From Gemmatimonadaceae bacterium (lineage in GTDB: Bacteria > Gemmatimonadota > Gemmatimonadetes > Gemmatimonadales > Gemmatimonadaceae), in assembly GCA_025929535.1 (NCBI GenBank), contig JAICLZ010000018.1:1-63186 (forward strand): DNA of 63,186 nt, written 5' to 3'. The first letter of the stretch is position 1. Each line of letters opens with the position of its first letter. The notes under the pieces are model-generated. The model worked only from the letters and a program-made list of their open reading frames with translations, had not been told where the DNA came from and searched no databases. Positions 8,908 to 16,608 of this stretch are shown here, piece after piece. The position numbers and the translations under genes were made by a program.

Positions 8908-9596
8908 GAGACGGGGCGGCTCGTCACCGCATAGACGAAGAGATTCACACCCATGCGTAGCGCGGCCTCGTGCAGCGCGGGCGGATCGTGATACACCTCC
9001 GTGTCCTCCCAGCCGTTTCCGAGATCGCTCGAAAAGCTGTAGTACACCACGAGCCGGTCGCCGATGAAGATGCCGAAGCCCTGTGCCGGCTTCCCGTCGT
9101 GCACGTGAATCTTCGGAAGTCCCTTCGGAAAGTCGTACACGATGTGATAGATCGGATGCGAGAGCGGCACCTCCACCAGCGGCCGGTCGGGGAACACGCG
9201 CGCGATCTCGCGGCGAAAGCTCGGATCGAGCCCGTAGTTGTCATCCGCGTGCAGAAAGCCGCCGTGCTCGAGGTAATCGCGCAGCCGAGCGATTTCCTCA
9301 TCCGAGAAGTGCACGTTGCCGTGTCCGGTCATGTGGATGAAGGGATAATCCCACAGGCGATCGTCCATGAGCGTGACCCGCGCCTCGGTGCGCGACACCG
9401 GCAGCGTCGTGCGCGCGGCGATGGCCGCGAGCAGATTCGGGATGCTGGACGGGTTCGCGTACCAGTCGCCACCGCCGTCGTACTGGAGGCGTGCGACCGT
9501 CATGCGCGGTGTGCGCGCAGCAGTCATCGCACCGGTGAGCGATGCCGCGAGCAGCAGTGCAGCGGAGTTTCCGAAGAGCGATCGGCGAATCTTCAT
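8904..9596 (-). CDS. DUF4159 domain protein, exported
   Basis: 230 residues from ATG at 9596; the longer upstream reading adds only unlikely sequence. The N-terminus KIRRSLFGNSAALLLAASL looks like a signal peptide with a twin-arginine-like RRSLFG. The mature part matches DUF4159: RLQYDGGGDWYANPSSIPNL, HMTGHGNVHFSDEE, LRDYLEHGGFLHADDNYG and HPIYHIVYDFP, a ThuA/amidotransferase-like fold of unknown activity. It lies 41 bases after rsmI and is linked to the DUF4175 gene by the mini-ORF array, so the two products are probably made in fixed proportion and may act together. Confidence 0.85.
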   Translation of the reverse strand: MKIRRSLFGNSAALLLAASLTGAMTAARTPRMTVARLQYDGGGDWYANPSSIPNLLAAIAARTTLPVSRTEARVTLMDDRLWDYPFIHMTGHGNVHFSDEEIARLRDYLEHGGFLHADDNYGLDPSFRREIARVFPDRPLVEVPLSHPIYHIVYDFPKGLPKIHVHDGKPAQGFGIFIGDRLVVYYSFSSDLGNGWEDTEVYHDPPALHEAALRMGVNLFVYAVTSRPVS

Positions 9597-9637
9597 GAAT
9601 CTCAAGGTAGCAATGGCCGCAGGCGTCGAGCGCCCGA

Positions 9638-10471
9638 TCAATCCTCTTCCTGGGCCAGGCGATAGGCGACGTTCCGCGCGATCCCCTGGTCCGCGACGAG
9701 TGCGCGTGCGACATCGCGTGCGCTGACGCCGGCCGCTCGAAGCGCACGCGCCCGATCGCGCGCCGCGCCCTCATTCGGCTCGACCGCCTGCGCGCCCTCG
9801 ATCACGATCACGACCTCGCCGCGCGGAGGCGATCCCTCATAGTACGCCGCCAGCTCGCGGAGCGTTCCCCGGCGCACCTCCTCGAACTGCTTCGTCAGCT
9901 CTCGCGCCACCGATCCCAGCCGGTTCCCGCACCCTGCCTCGGAGAGCTCGCCAAGGGTGTGCGCGACGCGGGAGGCCGCCTCGTAGAGCACCGCGGTATG
10001 TGCGAGCGACGCAATCTCCGCGAGGCCACTCGCGCGCTCCGCGCCCTTGCGCTCGAGAAAACCGAAGAACGTGAATCGGCTCGAGGAGATCCCGCTCGCG
10101 ACCAGCGCGGAGAGCAGCGCCGAGGCGCCGGGGATGGGCACCACTCGCACTTGAGCCTCGATCGCGGCTGCCACGAGCCGCGCCCCGGGATCCGACAGCA
10201 GCGGCGTTCCCGCGTCCGAGATGAGCGCCATCGACTCGCCCGCCAACATCCGCGCCACGAGCGCATCCGAGGTGCGCGCCTCGTTGTGCTCGTGATAGGA
10301 GACGAGCGGCGTGCCGATCTCGAAGCGCTGCAGCAGCGGGCGAGAGTGCCGGGTGTCTTCGGCGAGCACCACGTTCACCTGCTTCAGCGTCTCGATCGCG
10401 CGCGCGGAGATGTCGCCCAGATTGCCGATGGGCGTCGAGACGATGTAGAGCATCCCGGGCGCGTCATTCAT
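9638..10471 (-). CDS. rsmI: 16S rRNA (cytidine(1402)-2'-O)-methyltransferase RsmI
   Basis: 277 residues. Conserved RsmI blocks are all present: LYIVSTPIGNLGDISARA at the N-terminus, AEDTRHSRPLLQRF, ISDAGTPLLSDPGARLV and the PGASALLSALVASG loop. The enzyme uses SAM to 2'-O-methylate C1402 in the decoding centre of 16S rRNA. Length is normal for the family (about 280). It is the first gene of the minus-strand unit that continues into DUF4159 and DUF4175. I found no good promoter in the 100 bases upstream, which hold the inverted repeat downstream of trxA. Confidence 0.95.
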   Translation of the reverse strand: MNDAPGMLYIVSTPIGNLGDISARAIETLKQVNVVLAEDTRHSRPLLQRFEIGTPLVSYHEHNEARTSDALVARMLAGESMALISDAGTPLLSDPGARLVAAAIEAQVRVVPIPGASALLSALVASGISSSRFTFFGFLERKGAERASGLAEIASLAHTAVLYEAASRVAHTLGELSEAGCGNRLGSVARELTKQFEEVRRGTLRELAAYYEGSPPRGEVVIVIEGAQAVEPNEGAARDRARALRAAGVSARDVARALVADQGIARNVAYRLAQEED

Positions 10472-10539
10472 GTCGAGCGATCCGAAAGAAAAGGCGGGTC
10501 CGGCGCGATGGTGCGGCGAACCCGCAAAGTGCAGCCTCG

Positions 10540-10563
10540 GGCCGCCGCGTGGAAGCGGCGGCC
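10540..10563 (-). terminator. GC hairpin between trxA and rsmI
   Basis: A perfect 9-bp stem (GGCCGCCGC / GCGGCGGCC) with a 6-base loop lies 15 bases past the trxA stop. No T-run follows, so it may be a weak terminator or only a pausing or stability hairpin. Confidence 0.45.
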
Positions 10564-10577
10564 GCGATCAGCGGTCG

Positions 10578-10937
10578 TTACGCGGTGGTCGCGCTCGGAG
10601 CCGCGGCGGGCGCCGCGAGATGGTGCTTGAGCTTCGACTCGTACTCGCGCCTGGGATGCGCGCCGAGGATCGTGTCCACCACCTTGCCATTCTTGAAAAA
10701 GAGCACGAGCGGGATCGAGCGAACGTTGAAGCGAATGGCCGACTTCTGATTCGCGTCGACATCCACCTTCGTCACCTTCACCTTGCCCGCGTATTCCTTG
10801 GCCAGATCATCGAGCACGGGACCGATCATGCGACAGGGACCGCACCAGGCGGCCCAGAAATCGACGATCACGAGCCCCTCGCTCTTCTCTACTTCCTTCT
10901 CGAAAGTGGCATCGGTAACTGCCAACGCGTTCGACAT
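10578..10937 (-). CDS. trxA: Thioredoxin
   Basis: 119 residues with the redox motif WCGPC in FWAAWCGPCRMIGPVLDDL, the thioredoxin helix after it, and the cis-Pro region RSIPLVLFFKNGKVV. It reduces disulfides in cytoplasmic proteins and is recycled by thioredoxin reductase. The C-terminus is about ten residues longer than E. coli TrxA and Ala-rich. A ribosome binding site (GGAGG) precedes the ATG at 10937. It is transcribed divergently from mce. Confidence 0.95.
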   Translation of the reverse strand: MSNALAVTDATFEKEVEKSEGLVIVDFWAAWCGPCRMIGPVLDDLAKEYAGKVKVTKVDVDANQKSAIRFNVRSIPLVLFFKNGKVVDTILGAHPRREYESKLKHHLAAPAAAPSATTA

Positions 10938-10977
10938 GCCTCATCCTCCACAGCGGGCCTCGCGAGAGCGCTGCCCC

Positions 10978-11006
10978 ACGTTAAATTGTGCGCTCACACC
11001 AGTCAG
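10978..11006 (-). promoter_or_regulatory. Predicted trxA promoter
   Basis: On the minus strand CTGACT (11006-11001) and TAACGT (10983-10978) are separated by 17 bases, matching the pattern of other candidate promoters in the window. It lies in the trxA-mce divergent gap, with a leader of about 35 bases and a normal ribosome binding site before trxA. Confidence 0.5.
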
Positions 11007-11020
11007 GGAGCGCGATTCTC

Positions 11021-11431
11021 ATGCCACCCAGCACTCGTCGTGGAGCACGCATCGCGCACGTTGGAATCGCCGTACGCGCCATCGACGAGCTAGTTCCCTT
11101 CTATCGAGAGCTCCTGGGCCTCGATGACCATCCTCTCGCAGATTCCGACGGTGCGCGCATCGCCGGCTTCGCAGCCGAAGACTCGCTCGTCGAGCTGCTC
11201 GAGCCAAGCGTAGCCGATTCGCCGATCTCGCGGTTCATCGACCGGCGCGGCCCAGGCATTCATCACATCTGCTTTGCCGTTCACGATCTGGACGACACCC
11301 TCGCCCGCTGCCGCGCCAAGGGCATCACGCTCATCGACGACACGCCGCGCATGGGTGCGGAGGGAAAGCGAATCGCCTTTCTCCACCCGGCATCCACCGG
11401 CGGCGTGCTCATCGAGCTCACTGAGGATTAA
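11021..11431 (+). CDS. mce: Methylmalonyl-CoA epimerase
   Basis: 136 residues from ATG at 11021, chosen because AGGGAG (11005-11010) sits ten bases upstream; an upstream in-frame ATG at 10988 has no such site. VOC-superfamily fold: IAHVGIAVRAIDELVPFYRE at the N-terminus, LVELLEP, GIHHICFAVHDLDDTLARC and GVLIELTE at the end. Metal ligands fit the family (His of AHVGIAV, His of HHICF, Glu of LIELTE). It interconverts R- and S-methylmalonyl-CoA for propionate and odd-chain or branched carbon catabolism. The mutase is not in this window. Confidence 0.9.
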   Translation: MPPSTRRGARIAHVGIAVRAIDELVPFYRELLGLDDHPLADSDGARIAGFAAEDSLVELLEPSVADSPISRFIDRRGPGIHHICFAVHDLDDTLARCRAKGITLIDDTPRMGAEGKRIAFLHPASTGGVLIELTED

Positions 11432-11476
11432 CGCGTGATTTGGCCCGCGCGTTCCCGCGCGCTCGCGCCGTTCGTG

Positions 11477-11953
11477 CTACCGTCGCTGCTGCCCCGAACA
11501 GAGGTCCTTGAGCGGGGCCAACTGCACGTCCAGCACGTACCAGCGGTCCGACGGCCCTTGCACCGTCGTCAGCTTGGTCTCCCGCGTCTGGGTGCCGCGC
11601 GTGAGCTCCACCGTGTAGTCGTGCTCCCCGGGCTTGGGAGCTACATCACCGCTGATCTGGAATCTGTCGTGGGTGAGGTAGCACATCATCGTGAGCTCGC
11701 GCTTCTCGAGCTGCGAGCGGTCGACGATATCGCGGGCCGGACCGCGCTCGCTTCCCCAGATCGCGGAGAACGCCTGCAGATCCTGCGCGCGTGCCGCCGC
11801 CAGAAACTGCTCCACCGCCAGCTGAGACGACGCAGCGCCGGTCATCTGGCCGCCACCGCTCACAGCGCCACCACCTCCACCACCGCCCGTGCTGCACGCG
11901 GCCACGACGATCGACACGCCTGCCGCAATCACGATCACCTTTAAGCGACTCAC
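11477..11953 (-). CDS. Small lipoprotein, unknown function
   Basis: 158 residues from GTG at 11953, with GGAG about eight bases upstream. The signal sequence ends in a lipobox (VVAAC), followed by a Gly-rich linker of about 20 residues. The mature domain (about 50-158) resembles a small NTF2-like fold: QLAVEQFLAAARAQDLQAFS then MMCYLTHDRFQI and YVLDVQLAPLKDLC. NTF2-like is inference from the layout. Convergent with mce and divergent from pdxJ. Confidence 0.7.
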   Translation of the reverse strand: MSRLKVIVIAAGVSIVVAACSTGGGGGGGAVSGGGQMTGAASSQLAVEQFLAAARAQDLQAFSAIWGSERGPARDIVDRSQLEKRELTMMCYLTHDRFQISGDVAPKPGEHDYTVELTRGTQTRETKLTTVQGPSDRWYVLDVQLAPLKDLCSGQQRR

Positions 11954-11992
11954 CGAATTCTCCGCTGTCGTCGTTGGCGAACCTAACTACGA

Positions 11993-12736
11993 GTGGACAT
12001 GCCAGCAACTCACCAGCGCCTGTACATAAACGTCGACCACGTTGCGACGCTCCGCCAGGCGCGACGGACCGATGAGCCGGACCCCGTTGCCGCCGCCGCG
12101 CTCTGCGAAGATGCGGGCGCCGAAGGGATCACCGCGCACCTGCGTGAAGACCGCCGGCATATGCAGGACGACGACATCATCGGAATCGCAAGCTCGGTTC
12201 GGACCGTGTTCAATCTCGAGATGGCCCTCACCGAGGAAATGCTCTCGATCGCCGAGCGCCTGAAGCCGTACCAGATCACACTCGTACCCGAGCGGCGGGA
12301 GGAAGTGACGACGGAGGGGGGGCTGGATGTCGCCCGAGAGCCCGGGAAGCTCGCGAACGGGCTCGCGCGATTGAAACGCGCCGGGGTGCGTACCAGTCTA
12401 TTCATCGATCCCGATGCGGAAGCGGTCCAGCGCTCCCGTGATCTTGGTGCGGATGCCATCGAGCTGCACACCGGCACGTACGCGCACGACCCGTCGAATG
12501 CCCGTTCGCTGCGCGCGCTGATCGACGCGGCGGAGCTGGGCCGCTCGCTCGGCCTCACCGTACACGCGGGACATGGACTCACCGTTCGCAACGTTGCCCC
12601 AGTCGCGGCGATCGCCGCCATCGAGGAGCTCAACATCGGACACTCGATCGTCAGCCGTGCAGTCTTCGTGGGCCTGCCGCAGGCGATCGCGGAAATGCGC
12701 GAGGCAATGGTGTCTGCCAGGCGCGCACCGCGTTGA
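11993..12736 (+). CDS. pdxJ: Pyridoxine 5'-phosphate synthase
   Basis: 247 residues from GTG at 11993, or 245 from ATG at 11999; the two cannot be separated and neither has a clear ribosome binding site. Family blocks: LYINVDHVATLRQARRT, GAEGITAHLREDRRHMQDDD, LVPERREEVTTEGGLDV, VSLFIDP-like TSLFIDPDAE, ELHTGTYA and VHAGHGLT. PdxJ condenses deoxyxylulose 5-phosphate with aminoacetone 3-phosphate in the DXP-dependent vitamin B6 pathway. Its stop codon lies inside the -35 of the next promoter. Confidence 0.95.
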   Translation: MDMPATHQRLYINVDHVATLRQARRTDEPDPVAAAALCEDAGAEGITAHLREDRRHMQDDDIIGIASSVRTVFNLEMALTEEMLSIAERLKPYQITLVPERREEVTTEGGLDVAREPGKLANGLARLKRAGVRTSLFIDPDAEAVQRSRDLGADAIELHTGTYAHDPSNARSLRALIDAAELGRSLGLTVHAGHGLTVRNVAPVAAIAAIEELNIGHSIVSRAVFVGLPQAIAEMREAMVSARRAPR

Positions 12737-12761
12737 CCCGCCAGGCGGGAAGGCCTAGCTT
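12733..12761 (+). promoter_or_regulatory. Promoter of the HPt-like gene
   Basis: TTGACC (12733-12738), 17-base spacer, TAGCTT (12756-12761). The -35 contains the pdxJ stop codon. A transcript would begin near 12768, leaving only about five bases before the ATG at 12774. The -10 is identical to that of the tRNA-Gln promoter. Confidence 0.6.
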
Positions 12762-12773
12762 GCCCGTGCGCAC

Positions 12774-14393
12774 ATGAGCGGAGTAGAGATGACGTCGCCC
12801 GATGGACTGCTTCACTTTTTCGTGCTCGAGGCGACCGATTACATCGATCGTCTCGATTCGCTCGTCACCACCGCCGGCGACGATGGTCCGGATGCCAGCG
12901 CATTCGGCCGCTACGCGCGCAATCTGCGCGGAAGCGCGACGATGTCGCGGCAGATGGGCATCGCCGAGCTCTCGAGCGCGCTCGAGCGCCTTGCGCGCGC
13001 GCTTCGGAACCGCGCCCTCAAGTGGGACGTCGCCCTCAATGGCGTGGTCGTGTCCGCGATCGACGATCTGCGCATCCTCGTGCGCGCGATCCGCACGCCG
13101 GGCGCAAACGAGAGCGCGCGCGTTCGGGCGCGCGTGGAGGAGCTCGGCAGGCTCGTCCCGGCTTCGGTCCACGCTTTCGCGACACCGTCACAGAGTCAGC
13201 CCAGCGGAGCCCTCACCTTCCTCGCCGCGGAATCCGCCGAGCTCGCACGCGCGCTCGATCACCTCGTGAGTGCACCGGACGACGCCGCCGCCCGCGCCCA
13301 TCCCGCCGAGCGCGTGCGCGCCCTGCGCGGTGTGGCGGAGCTGAAGGACGTCCCCGCCCTCGGTGAAGTCGTGGAGGCGGTCGAGAGCACGCTCAAGATG
13401 CTCGAGCTCAGCGCCGTTCAGGCGCCGACCACGAAGCAGAAGACGCTGCTCACGGCATCCGCCGCCATTCTGCGCCGTGTCGCCCGCGACATCGCGTCGC
13501 GCGGCCGTGCATCCGACGAGATCCCCGAGCTCGCGTCGTTCAAGGCCGCACTCACGGCGGCGGCCCCCGAAGCAGGGCGCGGCGACCGCATCGTGCCGAT
13601 CGCGCAGCTCTTTCACGATGACGAGGGGCCGCACATTCTGACCACGGCGCCGCAGCCGCCCACGAGTGCGGCCGAGCGTTTTCGTCTCGAGGTGGTGAGC
13701 CTCGCCGAGCATCTGCGTGGCGTCGTCGCGCAGGCGCGCGCGAATCGCGCGCCGGACCAGCGCGAGCGCAATCAGCGGGAGCTGCGCGGCGCCCTGCGCG
13801 CGCTCGGGAGCGCCGCGAATTCGTTCGGCGAGAAGCAGGTGGCGCGCTTCGCCGCCGAGTGGAGCGTTCGTGTGGCGACGTTGAACGATGCGCAGATGGA
13901 GGCACTCGATCGCGCCGCATCGCTGCTCGCGAATCCGGCAACGCGCCCCGAGGACGTGGCGCGCGGCCTCGAGCGCCACGCCGCACCGCGCGCGCCCGAG
14001 CCCGGCATTCGCGGCGCACCAACGCGCGCGCCGCTCGCCGATTCGGACGTCGCGGCGATTCTGCGCACGCCCACGCCCATGAGCGCGGTCCCGGTCACGC
14101 ACGCCCCGGAGCCTGCGCCGAAGGCCGTCACGCGCACACCCACCGGCCGCCAGCTGCACGAATACCTGCAGAACGGCATCGCCGGCTTCGGCGCCCTCGA
14201 GGCGACGCCGCTCAGCACGCCCGTGGTGATTCCCGATGAGACCATCGTGCCGATCGAATCGCTGCTCTATCGCGGCAAGGCCGCACTCGATCGCGCGCGC
14301 GAGCTCAGGTCCGAGATGCTCGCCGTGCGCACGCCGCCACGGGAGACGATCGAGGAGCTCTTCGACCTGCTCGATCTCGCGATCGCCGATTAG
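12774..14393 (+). CDS. HPt-like helical protein lacking the phospho-accepting histidine
   Basis: 539 residues, no signal peptide or membrane segment. Residues about 10-125 resemble a histidine phosphotransfer (HPt) domain: LLHFFVLEATDYIDRLDSLV then YARNLRGSATMSRQMG. In active HPt domains the motif is AHxLKGSA; here it is ARNLRGSA, so the histidine position is arginine. The rest is Ala/Arg-rich helix with a second HPt-like bundle around 310-390 (ERNQRELRGALRALGSAANS) and a low-complexity linker. It may be a non-catalytic scaffold in a signalling pathway (inference). The flippase-like gene follows two bases after the stop. Confidence 0.65.
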   Translation: MSGVEMTSPDGLLHFFVLEATDYIDRLDSLVTTAGDDGPDASAFGRYARNLRGSATMSRQMGIAELSSALERLARALRNRALKWDVALNGVVVSAIDDLRILVRAIRTPGANESARVRARVEELGRLVPASVHAFATPSQSQPSGALTFLAAESAELARALDHLVSAPDDAAARAHPAERVRALRGVAELKDVPALGEVVEAVESTLKMLELSAVQAPTTKQKTLLTASAAILRRVARDIASRGRASDEIPELASFKAALTAAAPEAGRGDRIVPIAQLFHDDEGPHILTTAPQPPTSAAERFRLEVVSLAEHLRGVVAQARANRAPDQRERNQRELRGALRALGSAANSFGEKQVARFAAEWSVRVATLNDAQMEALDRAASLLANPATRPEDVARGLERHAAPRAPEPGIRGAPTRAPLADSDVAAILRTPTPMSAVPVTHAPEPAPKAVTRTPTGRQLHEYLQNGIAGFGALEATPLSTPVVIPDETIVPIESLLYRGKAALDRARELRSEMLAVRTPPRETIEELFDLLDLAIAD

Positions 14394-14395
14394 TC

Positions 14396-15430
14396 GTGCG
14401 CAAGCAATGGCGTAGTCTCCTCGGCGCTGTCGTCGGCGTCGCCTTTCTCGCGTGGGCCCTGCACGGCATCAGCTTCGATCTGGTGTGGCTGCACATCCGC
14501 CATGCGAATCCCTGGTATCTCCTGGGCTCGTGCGTGGCCGGAACGCTGATTTTTCCGCTGCGCGCGCCGCGCTGGCGGATCATCCTCTCGCCGGTCGCGG
14601 AGAGGCTTCCGCTCGGAATGCTCTGGCGCGCGATCGCGATCGGGATGATGGGTAACAACGTCCTTCCCGCGCGCGCGGGCGAGCTCGCGCGCGCGTTCGC
14701 GCTCTCGCGCGAGACGAAGCGCGTGCCCTTCTCCGCCGCCTTCGCATCGCTCGCCGTCGACCGGATCTTCGATGCGACCTGCGTGCTGCTGCTGATGGCG
14801 CTCGCGACGCTCGATCCGTCGCTGCCGAAGGGGGAGACGTTCGGCGGCTACTCGATCGCGAAGGTCATCGGAGGCGGCGCGGGGCTCGCGTTCGTCGCGA
14901 TCATCGGGCTGTACCTCATCGTGTTTTTCACCGAGCACGCGATCCTCGTGTGGGAATGGATGGCCCGCAAGGTCGCGCCACGTTTCGAGGAACGTGGGCG
15001 CACCACGCTCCTCGCGTTCGCCTCGGGACTCGCCGTGCTGCGCGATCCCGTGCGCTTTCTCTCGGCGATGGGGTGGGCGATCGGGATGTGGCTCATGAAC
15101 GCGCTCGCGTTCTGGCTCGGCTTCAAGGCCGTGGGCATCGAGGTGTCCTACAGCGCGGCGCTCATGCTGCAGGGGCTGATCGCGATCGGCGTCGCCGTGC
15201 CTGCGCTCCCCGGATTCTTCGGTGTCTTCGAGAAATTCGCGCAGCTCGGGCTCGGGATCTACGGCATCGATCGCACGCTCGCGACGAGCTGGGCGATCAG
15301 CTATCACATCCTCACGTTCCTCCCGATCACCATCATCGGCATCTACTACTTCGTGACGCTCGGCCTCAAGCTGAGCGACATGAACGCGAGTTCGGAACAG
15401 GAGCTGGAACACGCAGCGGACGCGGGATGA
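14396..15430 (+). CDS. UPF0104 / lysylphosphatidylglycerol synthase-type flippase-domain membrane protein
   Basis: 344 residues from GTG, two bases after the preceding stop. About eight transmembrane helices. Family hallmarks: APRWRIILSP after helix 2, GMMGNNVLPARAGELARAFA, FASLAVDRIFDATCVLLLMA, ALMLQGLIAIGVAVPALPGF and the closing helix. This is the transmembrane flippase part of MprF and the AglD/YbhN group, without a synthase domain. It is thought to move lipids or lipid-linked groups across the inner membrane; the substrate cannot be told here. Its stop overlaps the ispE ATG (ATGA). Confidence 0.85.
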   Translation: MRKQWRSLLGAVVGVAFLAWALHGISFDLVWLHIRHANPWYLLGSCVAGTLIFPLRAPRWRIILSPVAERLPLGMLWRAIAIGMMGNNVLPARAGELARAFALSRETKRVPFSAAFASLAVDRIFDATCVLLLMALATLDPSLPKGETFGGYSIAKVIGGGAGLAFVAIIGLYLIVFFTEHAILVWEWMARKVAPRFEERGRTTLLAFASGLAVLRDPVRFLSAMGWAIGMWLMNALAFWLGFKAVGIEVSYSAALMLQGLIAIGVAVPALPGFFGVFEKFAQLGLGIYGIDRTLATSWAISYHILTFLPITIIGIYYFVTLGLKLSDMNASSEQELEHAADAG

Positions 15431-16305
15431 GTGCGAAGGTCGCGCGCGTTGCGGCGCAGGCGAAGCTCAACCTCGGACTGCGCATCCTCGCGCGTGAGCG
15501 CAGCGGCTATCACGAGATCGAGACGCTCTTCGCGCGCATCGCGCTCGCAGACATCGTAACGGTGCGCCCGCGGGATGAGGAACGATCGCTCGTGGTGCGC
15601 GGGCTCGAATCCGGGCCGGAGCTCGAGAATCTCGCGTATCTCGCGGCAGCGGCGTACAGCGACGCCACCGGATGGCCCGGCGGCTTCGAGATCGACATCG
15701 AGAAGAGAATTCCCGTGGGCGGCGGCCTGGGGGGCGGGAGCGCGGATGCGGGTGCCGTGCTGCGTGCGCTCAACGCCCTCGCTGCCCGACCGGTGAGCGA
15801 CGTCGAGCTGCTGCGCATCGCACTCACGATCGGTGCGGACGTACCGTATCTCACGACGACCGAGTCCCTGGCGCTCGCGTGGGGACGCGGCGAGCGCATG
15901 CTCTCGCTGCCGGCACTTCCCGAGCGCACGGTGCTGCTCGTGCTCCCGGGATTCGCGGTGTCCACCGCCGAAGCGTTCGGCTGGATCGCGAGCGCGCGTA
16001 CGGCGGACGTGCCATCGCCGCGGCTCGTGAGCGTGGCGGAGCTCACGTCCTGGGAAACGCTGCAGCCGCACGTCGTCAACGATTTCGAGCCGGTGGTGTG
16101 CGAGCGCCATCCGGACGCAGCGAGCACTCTCGCGCAGCTGCGCGCGGCTGGCGCCACGATCGCAGGTATGAGCGGCTCGGGCTCGACGATGTTCGGCGTC
16201 GTGCCGCTCTTCTCGGATACGGCGGCGCTCGTGAGCGCCCTTCCCGGCACCGTGGTGCCCACGCGCACGGTGACGCGAGTGGCCGCGGTCGAGCTGGTCG
16301 AGTGA
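15427..16305 (+). CDS. ispE: 4-diphosphocytidyl-2-C-methyl-D-erythritol kinase
   Basis: 292 residues. ATG at 15427 overlaps the upstream stop as ATGA; the open frame extends much further upstream but only as antisense-type sequence inside the flippase gene. GHMP kinase features: AQAKLNLGLRILARERSGYH at the start, the ATP loop PVGGGLGGGSADAGA, and GMSGSGSTMFGV near the C-terminus. It phosphorylates CDP-ME in the MEP isoprenoid pathway. Transcription is probably shared with the two genes upstream from the 12733 promoter. Confidence 0.95.
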   Translation: MSAKVARVAAQAKLNLGLRILARERSGYHEIETLFARIALADIVTVRPRDEERSLVVRGLESGPELENLAYLAAAAYSDATGWPGGFEIDIEKRIPVGGGLGGGSADAGAVLRALNALAARPVSDVELLRIALTIGADVPYLTTTESLALAWGRGERMLSLPALPERTVLLVLPGFAVSTAEAFGWIASARTADVPSPRLVSVAELTSWETLQPHVVNDFEPVVCERHPDAASTLAQLRAAGATIAGMSGSGSTMFGVVPLFSDTAALVSALPGTVVPTRTVTRVAAVELVE

Positions 16306-16343
16306 GCCAGCACTCCCCAGCCCGAGAAGAAGTTCTGCGGCTA

Positions 16344-16372
16344 TTGAGCAACCCCCGCTGTACCGGTAGCTT
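16344..16372 (+). promoter_or_regulatory. Predicted tRNA-Gln promoter
   Basis: TTGAGC (16344-16349), 17-base spacer, TAGCTT (16367-16372). The -10 ends 12 bases before the mature tRNA, so the primary transcript would have a 5' extension of only a few bases. Confidence 0.55.
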
Positions 16373-16384
16373 AGGGTGCTCTGC

Positions 16385-16455
16385 TGCCCCTTCGTCCAAC
16401 GGCAGGACAGCGGCCTTTGGAGCCGCGAATGGTGGTTCGAATCCACCAGGGGCAA
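16385..16455 (+). tRNA. tRNA-Gln (anticodon TTG)
   Basis: A complete cloverleaf can be drawn: acceptor TGCCCCT (16385-16391) with AGGGGCA (16448-16454), D arm around CGTCCAACGGCAGGACAG, anticodon arm CGGCCTTTGGAGCCG with anticodon TTG, and T arm GGTGGTTCGAATCCACC. The discriminator base is A. The 3' CCA is not encoded. It reads CAA directly. Confidence 0.95.
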
Positions 16456-16468
16456 TGGACGATAGCAA

Positions 16469-16531
16469 TGCACCAGCAGTGCACCAGCAGTGCACCAGCA
16501 GTGCACCAGCAGTGCACCAGCAGTGCACCAG
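16469..16531 (+). repeat. 11-bp tandem repeat TGCACCAGCAG, 5.7 copies
   Basis: Five perfect head-to-tail copies of TGCACCAGCAG (16469-16523) and an 8-base partial copy, starting 14 bases after tRNA-Gln and ending 38 bases before the prs -35. No spacers, so not CRISPR. It lies in the transcribed 3' region of the tRNA and upstream of prs. The unit length equals that of the array at 8849-8907, but the sequences are unrelated. Confidence 0.9.
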
Positions 16532-16568
16532 TGCGGCCGTGTCGGGTCGCGCGCCCAATTTGGACGCA

Positions 16569-16597
16569 TTGACCTAACCTTCTCAATCTCTTACGTT
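16569..16597 (+). promoter_or_regulatory. Predicted prs promoter
   Basis: TTGACC (16569-16574), 17-base spacer, TACGTT (16592-16597). Expected start near 16604, about five bases before the prs ATG at 16609. No ribosome binding site is present, consistent with a nearly leaderless mRNA. Confidence 0.6.
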
Positions 16598-16608
16598 TAA
16601 CGGCTGCA

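Noticed and set aside
14950..15426. N-terminal extension of IspE
   Set aside because: The frame is open upstream but is antisense-type sequence within the flippase gene; the ATGA overlap marks the true start.
16469..16531. Phage attachment site next to tRNA-Gln
   Set aside because: No direct copy of the tRNA 3' end is seen and no integrase is near.
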